Shown here in pieces: positions 1 to 8,389 of a stretch of 64,000 nucleotides of DNA (position 1 is the first letter of the stretch; every line of letters begins with the position of its first letter). The stretch comes from Archangium gephyra (GTDB lineage: Bacteria; Myxococcota; Myxococcia; Myxococcales; Myxococcaceae), in assembly GCA_003243425.1 (NCBI GenBank), contig QFQP01000001.1:124001-188000 (forward strand), given 5' to 3'. The notes under the pieces were generated by a model. It worked only from the letters and a program-made list of their open reading frames with translations. It was not told the DNA's origin and did no database searches. Both the position numbers and the translations under genes were made by a program.

Positions 1-2074
1 CGACCGCGCCGTTGCTGAGCCGCGAGAGCGAGAAGAACTCGAGGCGCCCCGTGTTGCTCAACGTTCCACCGTCGGTGACGCGGCTGGCGTACGGCGCGCC
101 CAGCACGAGCTCGGGCTGCGAATCACCGTCGGCGTCGACCGCCGCGAAGCTCCGCGCTGCCTGAATGTTGCCTTGCGAGCCGTACACGCGGCTCCACGCC
201 TGCGCGCGCGTGACCTGGCGCGGCTGCAGCGGCGCGGAGCCCGACGCCGGGAGCCCCGAGAGGTCGAACAGCAACACGCCGCCGCCGTTGCCACCGCCGC
301 TGGTGCCGCCATCGTTCGCGGTGAGGTTGGGTGAATCGGCGCGGTCGGCCCCTGCCGCGAGCAGCGCCGGGCGGCCGTTCCCGGCGGGAATGAAGTCGAG
401 CTTCCACGTGCCTTCGTCGCCGTCGCCGGTGTTCACCGGAATCACGTAGAGGTCAGGCGTGTCTTCGAAGCGCTTGGTGGCGTCACGACCGAGGTGAACC
501 TGCGCGGCGATGACGTTGCGCGCGAGCACCCCGCCGTCGGCCGGGTTGGGCATGAAGTTCACGGAGCTCAAGATGGCGAGGTCGGCGCGCGAGTCGCCGT
601 TGAGGTCGCGCACCACCAGGGAGCGGCCACCACGCAGGTTCGACGTGCGGCGCGTGCCACCGTCGGCGTCGAGGTCCCACCCGCTGATGCGCACCTCGCC
701 CAGGTCGGGAATGGGCTGGCCCGCCTGCAGCACGAAGATGTCGATGACGCCGCGCGCGGTGAAGCCGCCGAGGTCGGCGCCCGGTGAGCCCACGACGAGG
801 TCGTTGTCACCGTCACCGTCGACGTCACCGATGGCGAGCGACGCCCCGAAGTTGCCGCGCCCCAGCCCGGTGAGCGGCGCGCGCAGCTGCCGTGGCCCGT
901 CGGGGCCGATGCCGAACAGGTACACGGCGCCCGAGTCGGCGATGGTCACGTCGTCGCCCGGCGCCGAGATGGCGAGGTCGGCCTTGCCGTCACCGTCGAG
1001 GTCACCGGCCGCCATCACCGAGCCGAACTGCGCAGTGTCAGACTGGCCGGGAATGGTCCACGTGGGCTCGGAGGGCAGGCCGTCGTTGGTGCCCTTGAAG
1101 ATGAACACCGCGCCACCCTGCGGGCGGTTCAGGTCGCTCTCGGGCACGCCGAGGGCCACGTCGTCGATGCCGTCACCGTCGAAGTCGGCGGTCACCATGG
1201 TGGCCACGTCGGAGCGGCGGCCCTGCGCGACGAGCTCGGGCCGCGTCAGCTCGGTGAGCAGGCGCACCTTCACCTGGGCGCCCGCGTCGACGAACGTGTC
1301 GCGCACCTCGAGCACCACGTCACTGCCGCCGGCATCGGGGCTCAGCGGTGCCACGTACGCGAGCGCCCCCAGGCGCTGCTCGAGCGTTCCCGGCCCGCTG
1401 GCGATGTTCCAGGTCACCACGCCCGAGCCGTCGACGGTCGCGAGCGGCACGAAGCTGCCCGTAGGCAACGACAGGCGCGCGGCAGCCGGGCGGAACCGCG
1501 CGTCGGCGGCCACCTCCACCACCACCGCGGCCTGGTCACCGGTGGCGGTGTCTTTCACGAGAATGACGTCGGTGGCAGGCACGGTGTTGCCCGCGGTGTA
1601 GGTCGCGCCGACGAGGTCACCCCCCGACGCGAAGCCGCCGCCCTGCCTGGCGTAGGTGACGGAGCCCTTCGCGCCCTCCACCGAGATGTTGATGCTGGTG
1701 CCCGGGGCGACGCGCGACCGCTGCGGCCTCACGCTGAACGACGCGCTGACCTCCACGCCCACGCGCGCCGAGTTTCCGCAGTCGTCGCTCACGGTGATGG
1801 TGTCGCTGCCCACGATGAGCCCCGCCACGTAGCGCGTGCCCTGCAGCACGCCGACCGCGGGCTCGCTGGTGATGCGGTACGAGTAGCGGCCGGTGCCGCC
1901 GGTGGCCGAGACGGTCGCTGCGCCGTTGACCCGAATGGTGTCGGGCGCGACGCGCGCGGTGACGGCCGACAGCCCTTCGCAGGTATCGACCGGCGGCGGC
2001 GGCGGTGGCGGCACGACGACTGAACCGTCGCACGCGCAGAGTGCGACGACCGAGACCAGCATGAGTCGCTTCAC
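1..2074 (-). CDS. FG-GAP/VCBS-repeat lipoprotein (3' end outside window)
   Basis: This is the last visible gene of a leftward five-gene unit and runs off the window, so only about 691 codons are seen. I chose the GTG at 2074 because it overlaps the TGA of the upstream gene by four bases (GTGA); an ATG four codons later (2062) is the alternative. The N-terminus is a short export signal ending in ALCAC, a lipobox-like site, followed by a seven-proline run. Two Ig-like segments follow. The C-terminal half has at least five calcium-binding FG-GAP loops of the type DGDGxxDVALGxP, DLDGDGKADLAISAPGDD, DVDGDGDNDLVVGSPGAD and DADGDSQPELVLGAPYA, which build integrin-like beta-propellers. Such proteins are normally outer-surface or secreted. 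No enzymatic motif is visible. The operon context suggests a surface partner of the haem and DUF1501 proteins upstream, which is inference. Confidence 0.85.
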   Translation of the reverse strand, partial: MKRLMLVSVVALCACDGSVVVPPPPPPPVDTCEGLSAVTARVAPDTIRVNGAATVSATGGTGRYSYRITSEPAVGVLQGTRYVAGLIVGSDTITVSDDCGNSARVGVEVSASFSVRPQRSRVAPGTSINISVEGAKGSVTYARQGGGFASGGDLVGATYTAGNTVPATDVILVKDTATGDQAAVVVEVAADARFRPAAARLSLPTGSFVPLATVDGSGVVTWNIASGPGTLEQRLGALAYVAPLSPDAGGSDVVLEVRDTFVDAGAQVKVRLLTELTRPELVAQGRRSDVATMVTADFDGDGIDDVALGVPESDLNRPQGGAVFIFKGTNDGLPSEPTWTIPGQSDTAQFGSVMAAGDLDGDGKADLAISAPGDDVTIADSGAVYLFGIGPDGPRQLRAPLTGLGRGNFGASLAIGDVDGDGDNDLVVGSPGADLGGFTARGVIDIFVLQAGQPIPDLGEVRISGWDLDADGGTRRTSNLRGGRSLVVRDLNGDSRADLAILSSVNFMPNPADGGVLARNVIAAQVHLGRDATKRFEDTPDLYVIPVNTGDGDEGTWKLDFIPAGNGRPALLAAGADRADSPNLTANDGGTSGGGNGGGVLLFDLSGLPASGSAPLQPRQVTRAQAWSRVYGSQGNIQAARSFAAVDADGDSQPELVLGAPYASRVTDGGTLSNTGRLEFFSLSRLSNGAV

Positions 2075-3606
2075 GGCTGAGTGCCTCCGTTGGCCCAGCG
2101 AACGATGGCCGAGATGCTCGCGGCGTCCATCGGGCCGTCGGCGGGCATGCGCGCGTCACGCACGGCCGCGGCGGCGAACGCGGCGTTGGCCTTCCATTGG
2201 GCGTAGGTCGTCAATTCCGGTTCGGTGCCCGTCGAGTGGCACTTCGCGCAGCGCGCTTCGCTGATGGGCTTGATGTCTTCGGCCCAGCTCACGGTGGCGG
2301 TGGCGGCGCCGGCGAACTCGAAGTTCACCTTGCGGGTGAGCTTCGTGTAGCCGCTGGTCGCGGTGAAGGTGAGCGTGTGCCAGCCGTCTTCGAGCGAGCC
2401 GAGCGACACGGGCCTGGGGAGCCCGCTGGCTTCGTTGCCGGCGAGGCTGAAGAAGGTCTGCTCGAGCGTGGGCCCGGCGCCCATCATGCCATTCGAGGGC
2501 TCGAGCTGATGCGGGGCGTGGTCGTCGAACTGCCACTCCACGGCATCGACGGCGAGCGTCGACGGCAACGCGGCCTGCAGCACGAGCTGACCGTCGTAGA
2601 TGCGAGAGCCTTCGTGGAGGCCACTGATGCGCACCGGCGTGCTGGGCGAAATCGACATCGTGTTCTCGCCGACGCGGATCCACGCGGCGCCCGTGGCGTC
2701 CATGCCGAGCAACGTGGCGGCCGCGTCGAGCCCATTGGCCTTCGCCCAGCCGGCGCCGTCGGCGTCGAAGCGGTAGATGCTGTCGCCCGCCTGCAGCCAC
2801 GCGAAGCGCCCGGCCGAGATGAGCTTGCGGGGGCTGGCGCCGAGCGTGAATTGCCGCCACGACGTGCCGGTGTACGCCAGCAGCACGTTCTGGGTGATGG
2901 CCCACAGCTCGCCGCCGGTGCGGCCGGTGGGCGAGAGCCCCGCCAGCCCGATGACGCTGCCCGAAATGACGCTCGGGTCGAGCACCACCTCACGCACGTT
3001 GTACGTGGTGCGCGCGGTCTGCGCGGCCACGAACAGCCTGCCTTCGCGCGTGAACCACACGCCGTTGGCTCCATCGTAGGGAGCGACGGCCAGCGCAGTG
3101 ATGCCGGTGAGCGAGGTCTCGCCGGTCTTGAATTCGGACAGCAGGCCGCCAGCGAGCCGGAACAAACCGGTGTCGTGCGCGAGCCACGCCGCGCCTTCGG
3201 TGTCGAGCGTGGTGGCGCGCAGCCCTTCGGGCGGCAACTTCGACTGCCACGACGGCGCGATGAGCCAGCCCTGGTCGGCCACGAAGAAGCCGCGCGACGT
3301 GGCGACCAGCGCGTTCGACGGGCCCAGCGAATACACGCCCGTCGCGGGGCCCGGCCACACGCCGTTGCGCGGGTGTGACTCGAGTACGCCGCGCTGACTG
3401 TTGGCGCGCACGCGCACCACCCGGCCCGCGAGGTCGACGAACACGCCGCCGCCACGTTCATCGGCGAACGACGGGCCGGCCGAGAGGTCGAGCATGGTGA
3501 CCTGCGTCACCGCGTCGAAAGACTCCACGACCAACGGCTGCGGCAGGGTCGATTCATCACACCCCGCCAGCAGCAGAGGAACGAGCACCAGACTCAGATG
3601 TTTCAA
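2071..3606 (-). CDS. Lipoprotein with C-terminal c-type haem (CxxCH) domain
   Basis: 511 residues. The signal peptide ends in LLLAGC, a good lipobox, so the mature protein is probably lipid-anchored in the cell envelope. Residues 40-330 are rich in short Trp/Gly beta-strand repeats that look like a propeller, followed by an Ig-like stretch (about 330-440). The last 60 residues hold CAKCH at 453-457, a classical covalent haem-attachment site, and a Met in DARMP about 30 residues later (487) that could be the second axial ligand. This matches the small cytochrome c modules found next to DUF1501 genes in Planctomycetes and myxobacteria. It lies 14 bases after the DUF1501 gene and overlaps the FG-GAP gene by four bases. 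A fusion of propeller and cytochrome is less common than a free cytochrome. Haem attachment is inferred from the motif only. Confidence 0.85.
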   Translation of the reverse strand: MKHLSLVLVPLLLAGCDESTLPQPLVVESFDAVTQVTMLDLSAGPSFADERGGGVFVDLAGRVVRVRANSQRGVLESHPRNGVWPGPATGVYSLGPSNALVATSRGFFVADQGWLIAPSWQSKLPPEGLRATTLDTEGAAWLAHDTGLFRLAGGLLSEFKTGETSLTGITALAVAPYDGANGVWFTREGRLFVAAQTARTTYNVREVVLDPSVISGSVIGLAGLSPTGRTGGELWAITQNVLLAYTGTSWRQFTLGASPRKLISAGRFAWLQAGDSIYRFDADGAGWAKANGLDAAATLLGMDATGAAWIRVGENTMSISPSTPVRISGLHEGSRIYDGQLVLQAALPSTLAVDAVEWQFDDHAPHQLEPSNGMMGAGPTLEQTFFSLAGNEASGLPRPVSLGSLEDGWHTLTFTATSGYTKLTRKVNFEFAGAATATVSWAEDIKPISEARCAKCHSTGTEPELTTYAQWKANAAFAAAAVRDARMPADGPMDAASISAIVRWANGGTQP

Positions 3607-3620
3607 CTTCCGCTCCAGCG

Positions 3621-5018
3621 TCAGGCCAACAACCCGCCCAGCGGCTCCACGCGGGTGATGGAGTAGTCGATGCCAGCGGCCTTCATCACCGTGGCGATGA
3701 TGTGGTCGGGCAGAATCTGGTACCCGTTCGAATCAGGCTGGCCGGTGTGGTGGTTGATGATGCCCGCCGACATGCCCACGTCGCCGCTCTTGCCGAACAC
3801 CATGTTGTGCTTGATGCCCCTGCCCAGGAGCATGCAGCTGTTGGTGATGTGATGGTCGCGGCCGCTGGCGGCGTTGATGAGCGGCGTGCGCGAGAACTCC
3901 GAGAACACCACGATGGTGGTGTGCTCCATCCACGTGCCGCCCTTCGGGTGCATCGCCGTCTTGAGGTCCGAGACGAGCGCCGCGAGCGCGTTCCACCCGG
4001 TGCGCTGGTTGGTGGCGTGGGTGACCTGCGAGCCGAAGTGGGTGTCGAGCCCGCCGGCGATGTTCATCGACACGCACTGGCTGACGCCCAGCTTGAGCGC
4101 GGTGGCGATGAGCGCGGCGCGCGCGGCCGAAGAGCTGCGCACGTCGTTGGGGCCTTCGGGCGACAGCTTGTATTGAACGCGCAGCGCCCGGCGGAAGTCG
4201 TTGAGCTCCGCGGGGTCGGCGGCGTTGTGCTCGAAGCGGAAGTAGCGGTCGAGCCGCGCGTCGAGCACCGTCTGCATCTGCGCCTGGGCGTCGCGGTACT
4301 GGGTGACGAGGCCGCGGCTGTCGTACAGGTCGGCCTCGCACGAGATGCGGCGGCCATGCATGTCGACCAGCTCTTTTTCGATCTCACTGTCGAGCTGCGT
4401 GGCCGACGGCGCGAGCGTGAGCAGCAGGTCATTGGAGCTCGAGACGCGCAGCGCGTTCGCGTAGCCGCCGTAGCGGTCGTTATAGGTCTCGACGTTGTAG
4501 GCGATGTTCGGCACCGGAGCCTTCGGCTTCATCTGCCCGACGATCTCAGTCGCCGTGGTGCTGCCGCGCGCCGCCGCGCCGTTGGGTTCTTTACCGGTGA
4601 GGAAGTAGCGGTAGCCGACCTCGTGGGCGACGGTGGCCATGTTGATGCCGCGCACCACCGCCATCTGGTCGAAGTGCTGCGCCATGTCGCCGATGGCCGG
4701 CCCGAAGTCGATGTTGCTGCCGTCGGGCTTCACGATGGCCTGGGGGAACCCGCCGGTGTTGAGCTGGTTGTAGCCGGGGAGAATGCGCGTCTCGCTGATG
4801 CGCTCGGTGGTGAACACGTTGGGGTCGCGCGGGTCGAGCGAGAGCAGCACGTCCCAGCCGCCGTTGAAGTACGCGAACACGAAACAGTGGTCTTCGGGCG
4901 CCAGGCCCGCCTGGTCCGCGAACGCGCGGAACGGCATGCCGCCGAAGATGGACGCACCTGCGAAGCCAGCCGCCGCTTTGAGGAAACTGCGACGGGGGAG
5001 TGCCGGAATCTTCTTCAT
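3621..5018 (-). CDS. DUF1501 family Tat-exported protein
   Basis: 465 residues. The N-terminus carries a twin-arginine motif RRSFLK at residues 9-14 followed by a hydrophobic Ala/Gly segment, so it should be exported folded. The body has DUF1501 hallmarks: an FAYFNGGWD segment near residue 47, GLDTHFGSQ in the middle, a VVFSEFSRTP segment, a GRDHH motif and a GRGIK motif near the C-terminus. DUF1501 belongs to the alkaline-phosphatase/sulfatase-like superfamily, but the substrate is unknown. In other phyla it pairs genetically with haem-bearing DUF1549/1553/1588-type proteins, and it does so here with the 673-residue gene upstream. The ATG at 5018 is preceded by an AAGGGAG stretch that could serve as ribosome binding site. 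Family assignment is strong and the reaction is unknown. Confidence 0.92.
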   Translation of the reverse strand: MKKIPALPRRSFLKAAAGFAGASIFGGMPFRAFADQAGLAPEDHCFVFAYFNGGWDVLLSLDPRDPNVFTTERISETRILPGYNQLNTGGFPQAIVKPDGSNIDFGPAIGDMAQHFDQMAVVRGINMATVAHEVGYRYFLTGKEPNGAAARGSTTATEIVGQMKPKAPVPNIAYNVETYNDRYGGYANALRVSSSNDLLLTLAPSATQLDSEIEKELVDMHGRRISCEADLYDSRGLVTQYRDAQAQMQTVLDARLDRYFRFEHNAADPAELNDFRRALRVQYKLSPEGPNDVRSSSAARAALIATALKLGVSQCVSMNIAGGLDTHFGSQVTHATNQRTGWNALAALVSDLKTAMHPKGGTWMEHTTIVVFSEFSRTPLINAASGRDHHITNSCMLLGRGIKHNMVFGKSGDVGMSAGIINHHTGQPDSNGYQILPDHIIATVMKAAGIDYSITRVEPLGGLLA

Positions 5019-5040
5019 GGTCTTGTGGCTCCCTTGGCCT

Positions 5041-5694
5041 TCAGTAGGTGATGAAGCGCGGGTCGGTCATCATCGCGATGCAGATCGACCCCCACGCCTG
5101 TTCGGGTTTGCGGACCGAGGCCGCGCGCGCCGCGACCTTCTTGAACGTGAGCGTCCACGCCGCGAGCTCGTCGGCCTCGAAGGGCGACCCCCAGAAGCGC
5201 GTCGAGAGCGTCTGCAGGTTCTTGCCGATGGTGGCGTCGTCGATGGTCGTGAAGTCGGTCACGCCGTCGTTGAGCTCGGGTGACAACACGCGCTTGTCCT
5301 TGTTGAGCGTGAGGTCGGCCTTCGCCGTCGCCATGCAGACCTCACGCGCGCCGTCTTCGAGGAACTTGGCGAACACCAGGTTGGCCTCGGTGGAGTCCGA
5401 CACGGTGATCGCGAAATCAGCCTGACCGAGCGAGCCGGCGAGGTTGTCGATCTGCGACCACTGGCGGCCCGTGGTGGTGATGATGCTCTCCTTCAGCTGG
5501 GGCACCGAGAGGCGGCGCGGCGCGCGGCCGGCATGACCACCGTTGGCTTCGGGGTCGGGCAGCGGGTTGATGTTCGGGTGCTCCGAGGGGAGCTCGACGG
5601 GGTTGAGCGCGCCGGGCGTGTCTTGAGTCGCGCCAGGGCCCTTGCTGCAGGCCGCCACGCACAACGCCAGAGCTGCAGTGATGACGACTCGCAT
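5041..5694 (-). CDS. Small lipoprotein of the DUF1501/haem-protein operon
   Basis: 217 residues with a short signal ending in CVAAC (lipobox). After a Pro/Asn-rich linker, the body from about residue 62 has no domain I can name. Its C-terminus (WGSICIAMMTDPRFITY) resembles the ending of DUF1585/PSD1-like planctomycete-type proteins, which usually close with a 'late residues found in the last third' segment of this kind, so it may be a detached C-terminal piece of such a family. Its ATG shares one base with the TGA of the 673-residue gene upstream (TGATG), which implies translational coupling. No haem motif is present. Function unknown; the context suggests a complex with the neighbouring envelope haem proteins. 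Confidence 0.8.
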   Translation of the reverse strand: MRVVITAALALCVAACSKGPGATQDTPGALNPVELPSEHPNINPLPDPEANGGHAGRAPRRLSVPQLKESIITTTGRQWSQIDNLAGSLGQADFAITVSDSTEANLVFAKFLEDGAREVCMATAKADLTLNKDKRVLSPELNDGVTDFTTIDDATIGKNLQTLSTRFWGSPFEADELAAWTLTFKKVAARAASVRKPEQAWGSICIAMMTDPRFITY

Positions 5695-7715
5695 CAGTCG
5701 ACCCTCCGGTACGCGTCGGTAGACACGATCTGCACCATCAGGTGCTTGATGTTGTGGTTACTCATGGCGAACGAATCGACGAGCGTGGGCAGGTAGAGCC
5801 GCTCTTCTTCCGTGGTCATCGGGCGGCCCAGCAGGTGGTTCCACACGTTGCGCACCGCGCACTTCTCGAGGTCGCCGGTCTGCAGCATGCGCTCGACGAG
5901 CAGCTTCGGGCCGCCGACGATGTTCGGCTCTTCTTCCTGCGTGCGGTACAGATAGGTGCGCAGCAGACCGAGTGAGCTGGCGCCTTCACCGTCGAAGGCC
6001 TGCATCACGTAGTTGCCGCACTCGTTGTCGCAGCCGGTGTTGCCGGCGAGCGCGCAGTCGCGGCACTTGGCCGAGACCTTGGGGAACACGTTGGGGTCGA
6101 GGTACTGCGCGTTGCGCTCACCGAAGCGGCCCCAGTGCGCGCCGACGGGCTCGATGGTGGCGTGGCAGTACGAGCAGCCGCAGCGCGTGGCGAGGTTGTT
6201 GTCGCGGTTGCAGCTGTCTTCGGGCGGCGGCACCACGGCCCCGGCCGGCGGCGCGAAGTGCTTGCAGAGGAAGACGTCCCAGAACTGGCTGACGCGCGAG
6301 CGCTGCGTGGGGAAGCGGTAGAGCCACGCGGCGGTGGTGAGCACGCCAGAGGCGTATTCGTCGCGCGTGTACTCGACCCACTGGTCGGTCTTGTCGAGCG
6401 GCACGTCGGGCACCAGGTCACGGCGCGTAGGCGCGGTGGCGACCCACACGGCCGGGCTCTGGTTGTTGCGGTACAGCTGCGAGAGCGGCCCGTTCACGAA
6501 GCTGCGGCGCGTGGTGAGAATGTTGAAGTAGCTCTCGTCGCGGCGAATGACCGAGTCGATGACCTGCAGCGGCTCTTCGTTGACGGCGGCCACGCGCTGG
6601 CTGTGCATGAGGCCGGTGTTGTTCTCGCAGCGGCGCGACGCCACGCCACACCCGCAGGTGCGGTCACCCTGGAAGCGCGAGTCGCAGGCCTCCATGGTCC
6701 ACGGGTTCACGTCGTTGTTCTGCGCTTCGATGGCGCACATCGCGACCTGGGTGTTCGACGCCGTGTTGGCGAGGTCCCAGTGCGGGGCCTGCGTCATCAC
6801 CACGCCTTCCTTCTGTACGCAGCCGTTCTGGAACGCGTAGCGGCCACGCACGCCGTTGGTCTCGACGAGGTTGAGCGTGCAGCGGTCGAGGCGCGTCGTC
6901 GCGCCGGCCGGAGGTGCCGGGTTGCGGAAGGCGACGATGCGCCCGTCACCATCGAGCACCTCTTCGGTCAGGCCCTGGTTCACCAGCGTCGAGTTGGGCT
7001 TGCACAGGTAGAGCTTGAAGCCGCCGTCAGCCAGCTCTCGGCGCGCGTCGCAGTAGAAGAGCTCCTTGTCCTGCACGGCGATGCGCGCACCGCCGTCGGG
7101 GTTGGCGACGGTGCCACCGGCGATCGCGCTCTGGCAGTCGTTCGGTGCACCGGCGGGCAGGGCGATCTGCGCGCACGCGTAGTTGTCGGGGTTGTAGTTG
7201 ACCGAGACCGGCAGCGGCACACCGCGCTCGTCACGGCAGCGCTTGTTGGGCCCTTCGAGATGCGGGTCTTCGCTCGCGGCGTTGCAGTCGTCCTGCAGAA
7301 TGAAGTGGTCGCAGCCGGTGCCGTTGCGGCCACGCAGCGAACGTGACGGGTTGCCGCGGAGCTCGAGCGGCTTCAAGAAGTCCGTCGAGACCTGCAGCCG
7401 CGTGTCGGAGTTGTTGTTGATGGACGCGCTGATGTTCGCGCGCAGCAACCCGCGGTGGTACCCCTTGAGGCGGCCGTAGAACGCTTCTCGCGTCATCAAC
7501 TCGGCGATGTCGTCGTCGAGGATGTCACCCTTCATCTGGGTGAAGCGGTACTCTTCGAGCGTCGGGGGACGGCCGAGGAGATCCAGGTAGAGCTGACGAA
7601 GCCTCCGCTCGAGCGAAACCGTCGAGCGTGACTGCGTGCAGGTGAGGTCATCGGCCCAGGCGGTGTGCGCGAAAATCAGTGCCGCGCAGGCCCCAAGGAG
7701 AGAAGTGATACGCAT
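5694..7715 (-). CDS. Exported haem-motif protein related to planctomycete-type PSD1/DUF1588 proteins
   Basis: 673 residues and the first gene of the leftward operon. A cleavable signal (ending in HTAWA) precedes a segment RQLYLDLLGRPPTLEEY, typical of the DUF1549/PSCyt2-like start ('YLDLLGRPPT'). A CSYCH haem-attachment site lies near residue 512, followed by ATIEPVGAHWGRFGE, the usual context of DUF1588 proteins. Many further cysteines (for example DCALAGNTGCDNECG) suggest disulfides or extra metal sites. A second copy of the LLGRPMTTEE motif occurs close to the C-terminus. Proteins of this group accompany DUF1501/DUF1552 proteins and are thought to be surface electron-transfer or substrate-binding modules; nobody has shown the reaction for this one. 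The gene starts about 120 bases from the divergent DUF420 gene, so the 7716-7834 gap should hold both promoters. Confidence 0.85.
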   Translation of the reverse strand: MRITSLLGACAALIFAHTAWADDLTCTQSRSTVSLERRLRQLYLDLLGRPPTLEEYRFTQMKGDILDDDIAELMTREAFYGRLKGYHRGLLRANISASINNNSDTRLQVSTDFLKPLELRGNPSRSLRGRNGTGCDHFILQDDCNAASEDPHLEGPNKRCRDERGVPLPVSVNYNPDNYACAQIALPAGAPNDCQSAIAGGTVANPDGGARIAVQDKELFYCDARRELADGGFKLYLCKPNSTLVNQGLTEEVLDGDGRIVAFRNPAPPAGATTRLDRCTLNLVETNGVRGRYAFQNGCVQKEGVVMTQAPHWDLANTASNTQVAMCAIEAQNNDVNPWTMEACDSRFQGDRTCGCGVASRRCENNTGLMHSQRVAAVNEEPLQVIDSVIRRDESYFNILTTRRSFVNGPLSQLYRNNQSPAVWVATAPTRRDLVPDVPLDKTDQWVEYTRDEYASGVLTTAAWLYRFPTQRSRVSQFWDVFLCKHFAPPAGAVVPPPEDSCNRDNNLATRCGCSYCHATIEPVGAHWGRFGERNAQYLDPNVFPKVSAKCRDCALAGNTGCDNECGNYVMQAFDGEGASSLGLLRTYLYRTQEEEPNIVGGPKLLVERMLQTGDLEKCAVRNVWNHLLGRPMTTEEERLYLPTLVDSFAMSNHNIKHLMVQIVSTDAYRRVD

Positions 7716-7801
7716 CGGCCACCCCGCTGCAGTTGTCCTGCGTGGAGTGAGTAGTTTCGGTGACCAGCGGAAAAGATCAATGTGGTCAATCCCTCACATG
7801 G

Positions 7802-7813
7802 GAACTGCAGTTC
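7802..7813. promoter_or_regulatory. 12-bp perfect palindrome GAACTGCAGTTC upstream of the DUF420-hutF unit
   Basis: A perfect 12-base palindrome ends 22 bases before the ATG at 7835, inside the 119-base divergent gap. It fits GAAC-N4-GTTC, the form of the Gram-positive LexA (Cheo) box, but myxobacterial LexA sites are usually different, so the binding protein is unknown. Its position would suit a repressor operator. Confidence 0.3.
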
Positions 7814-7834
7814 TCAGGTGTAAGAGGGCTCGCC

Positions 7835-8389
7835 ATGGCTTCTGCGTCACCGGGTGTACCGTCCAGCGACCGCACGTTCTTCATCTTCAACGGCGTCGTT
7901 TCCGTCGCGGCGCTGGCGTTGTTGAGCTGGCTGCTGCTGTTCCACGGCGGGCTGCAGGGCAGCGACGTCAACCTGCGCTTCATGCCGGCGGTCAACGCCT
8001 GCCTGAACGCGACGGCGGCGACGTTGCTGGTGGCGGGCTGGGTCGCCGTCAAGCGCGGCCGGCCTGACGTTCACCGCTTCCTGATGGTCGCAGCGTTCGC
8101 GGCGTCGGCGCTCTTTCTGGTCGGCTACCTCGCGTACCACGCGGTTCACGGCGACACGAAGTTCGGCGGCGCCGGTGCCGTTCGCACGCTCTACCTGGCG
8201 CTGCTCGCCTCGCACGTGTTGCTGAGCATCGGCATCGTTCCCCTGTCGCTCACCGCGTTCTGGTTCGCGTGGAAGAAGGCGTTCGAGCGCCACAAGAAGG
8301 TGACGCGCGTGCTCTGGCCCATCTGGCTCTACGTGTCGGTGACCGGCGTCGTCGTCTTCCTGATGTTGAGGCCGTACTACCCGGCATGA
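7835..8389 (+). CDS. DUF420 family integral membrane protein
   Basis: 184 residues from the ATG at 7835, chosen because a GAGGG ribosome binding site sits about seven bases upstream; an in-frame start at 7760 would add a non-hydrophobic stretch. Four membrane segments are visible (about residues 12-32, 47-65, 77-97 and 118-142, with a further hydrophobic end at 158-178). The FLVGYLAYH motif and the histidine in SHVLLS match DUF420 proteins (YozB/CtaM-like), which are found near cytochrome oxidase assembly genes and may help haem-copper oxidase assembly. Here the gene instead overlaps hutF by four bases (ATGA). The role is therefore uncertain. Confidence 0.85.
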   Translation: MASASPGVPSSDRTFFIFNGVVSVAALALLSWLLLFHGGLQGSDVNLRFMPAVNACLNATAATLLVAGWVAVKRGRPDVHRFLMVAAFAASALFLVGYLAYHAVHGDTKFGGAGAVRTLYLALLASHVLLSIGIVPLSLTAFWFAWKKAFERHKKVTRVLWPIWLYVSVTGVVVFLMLRPYYPA

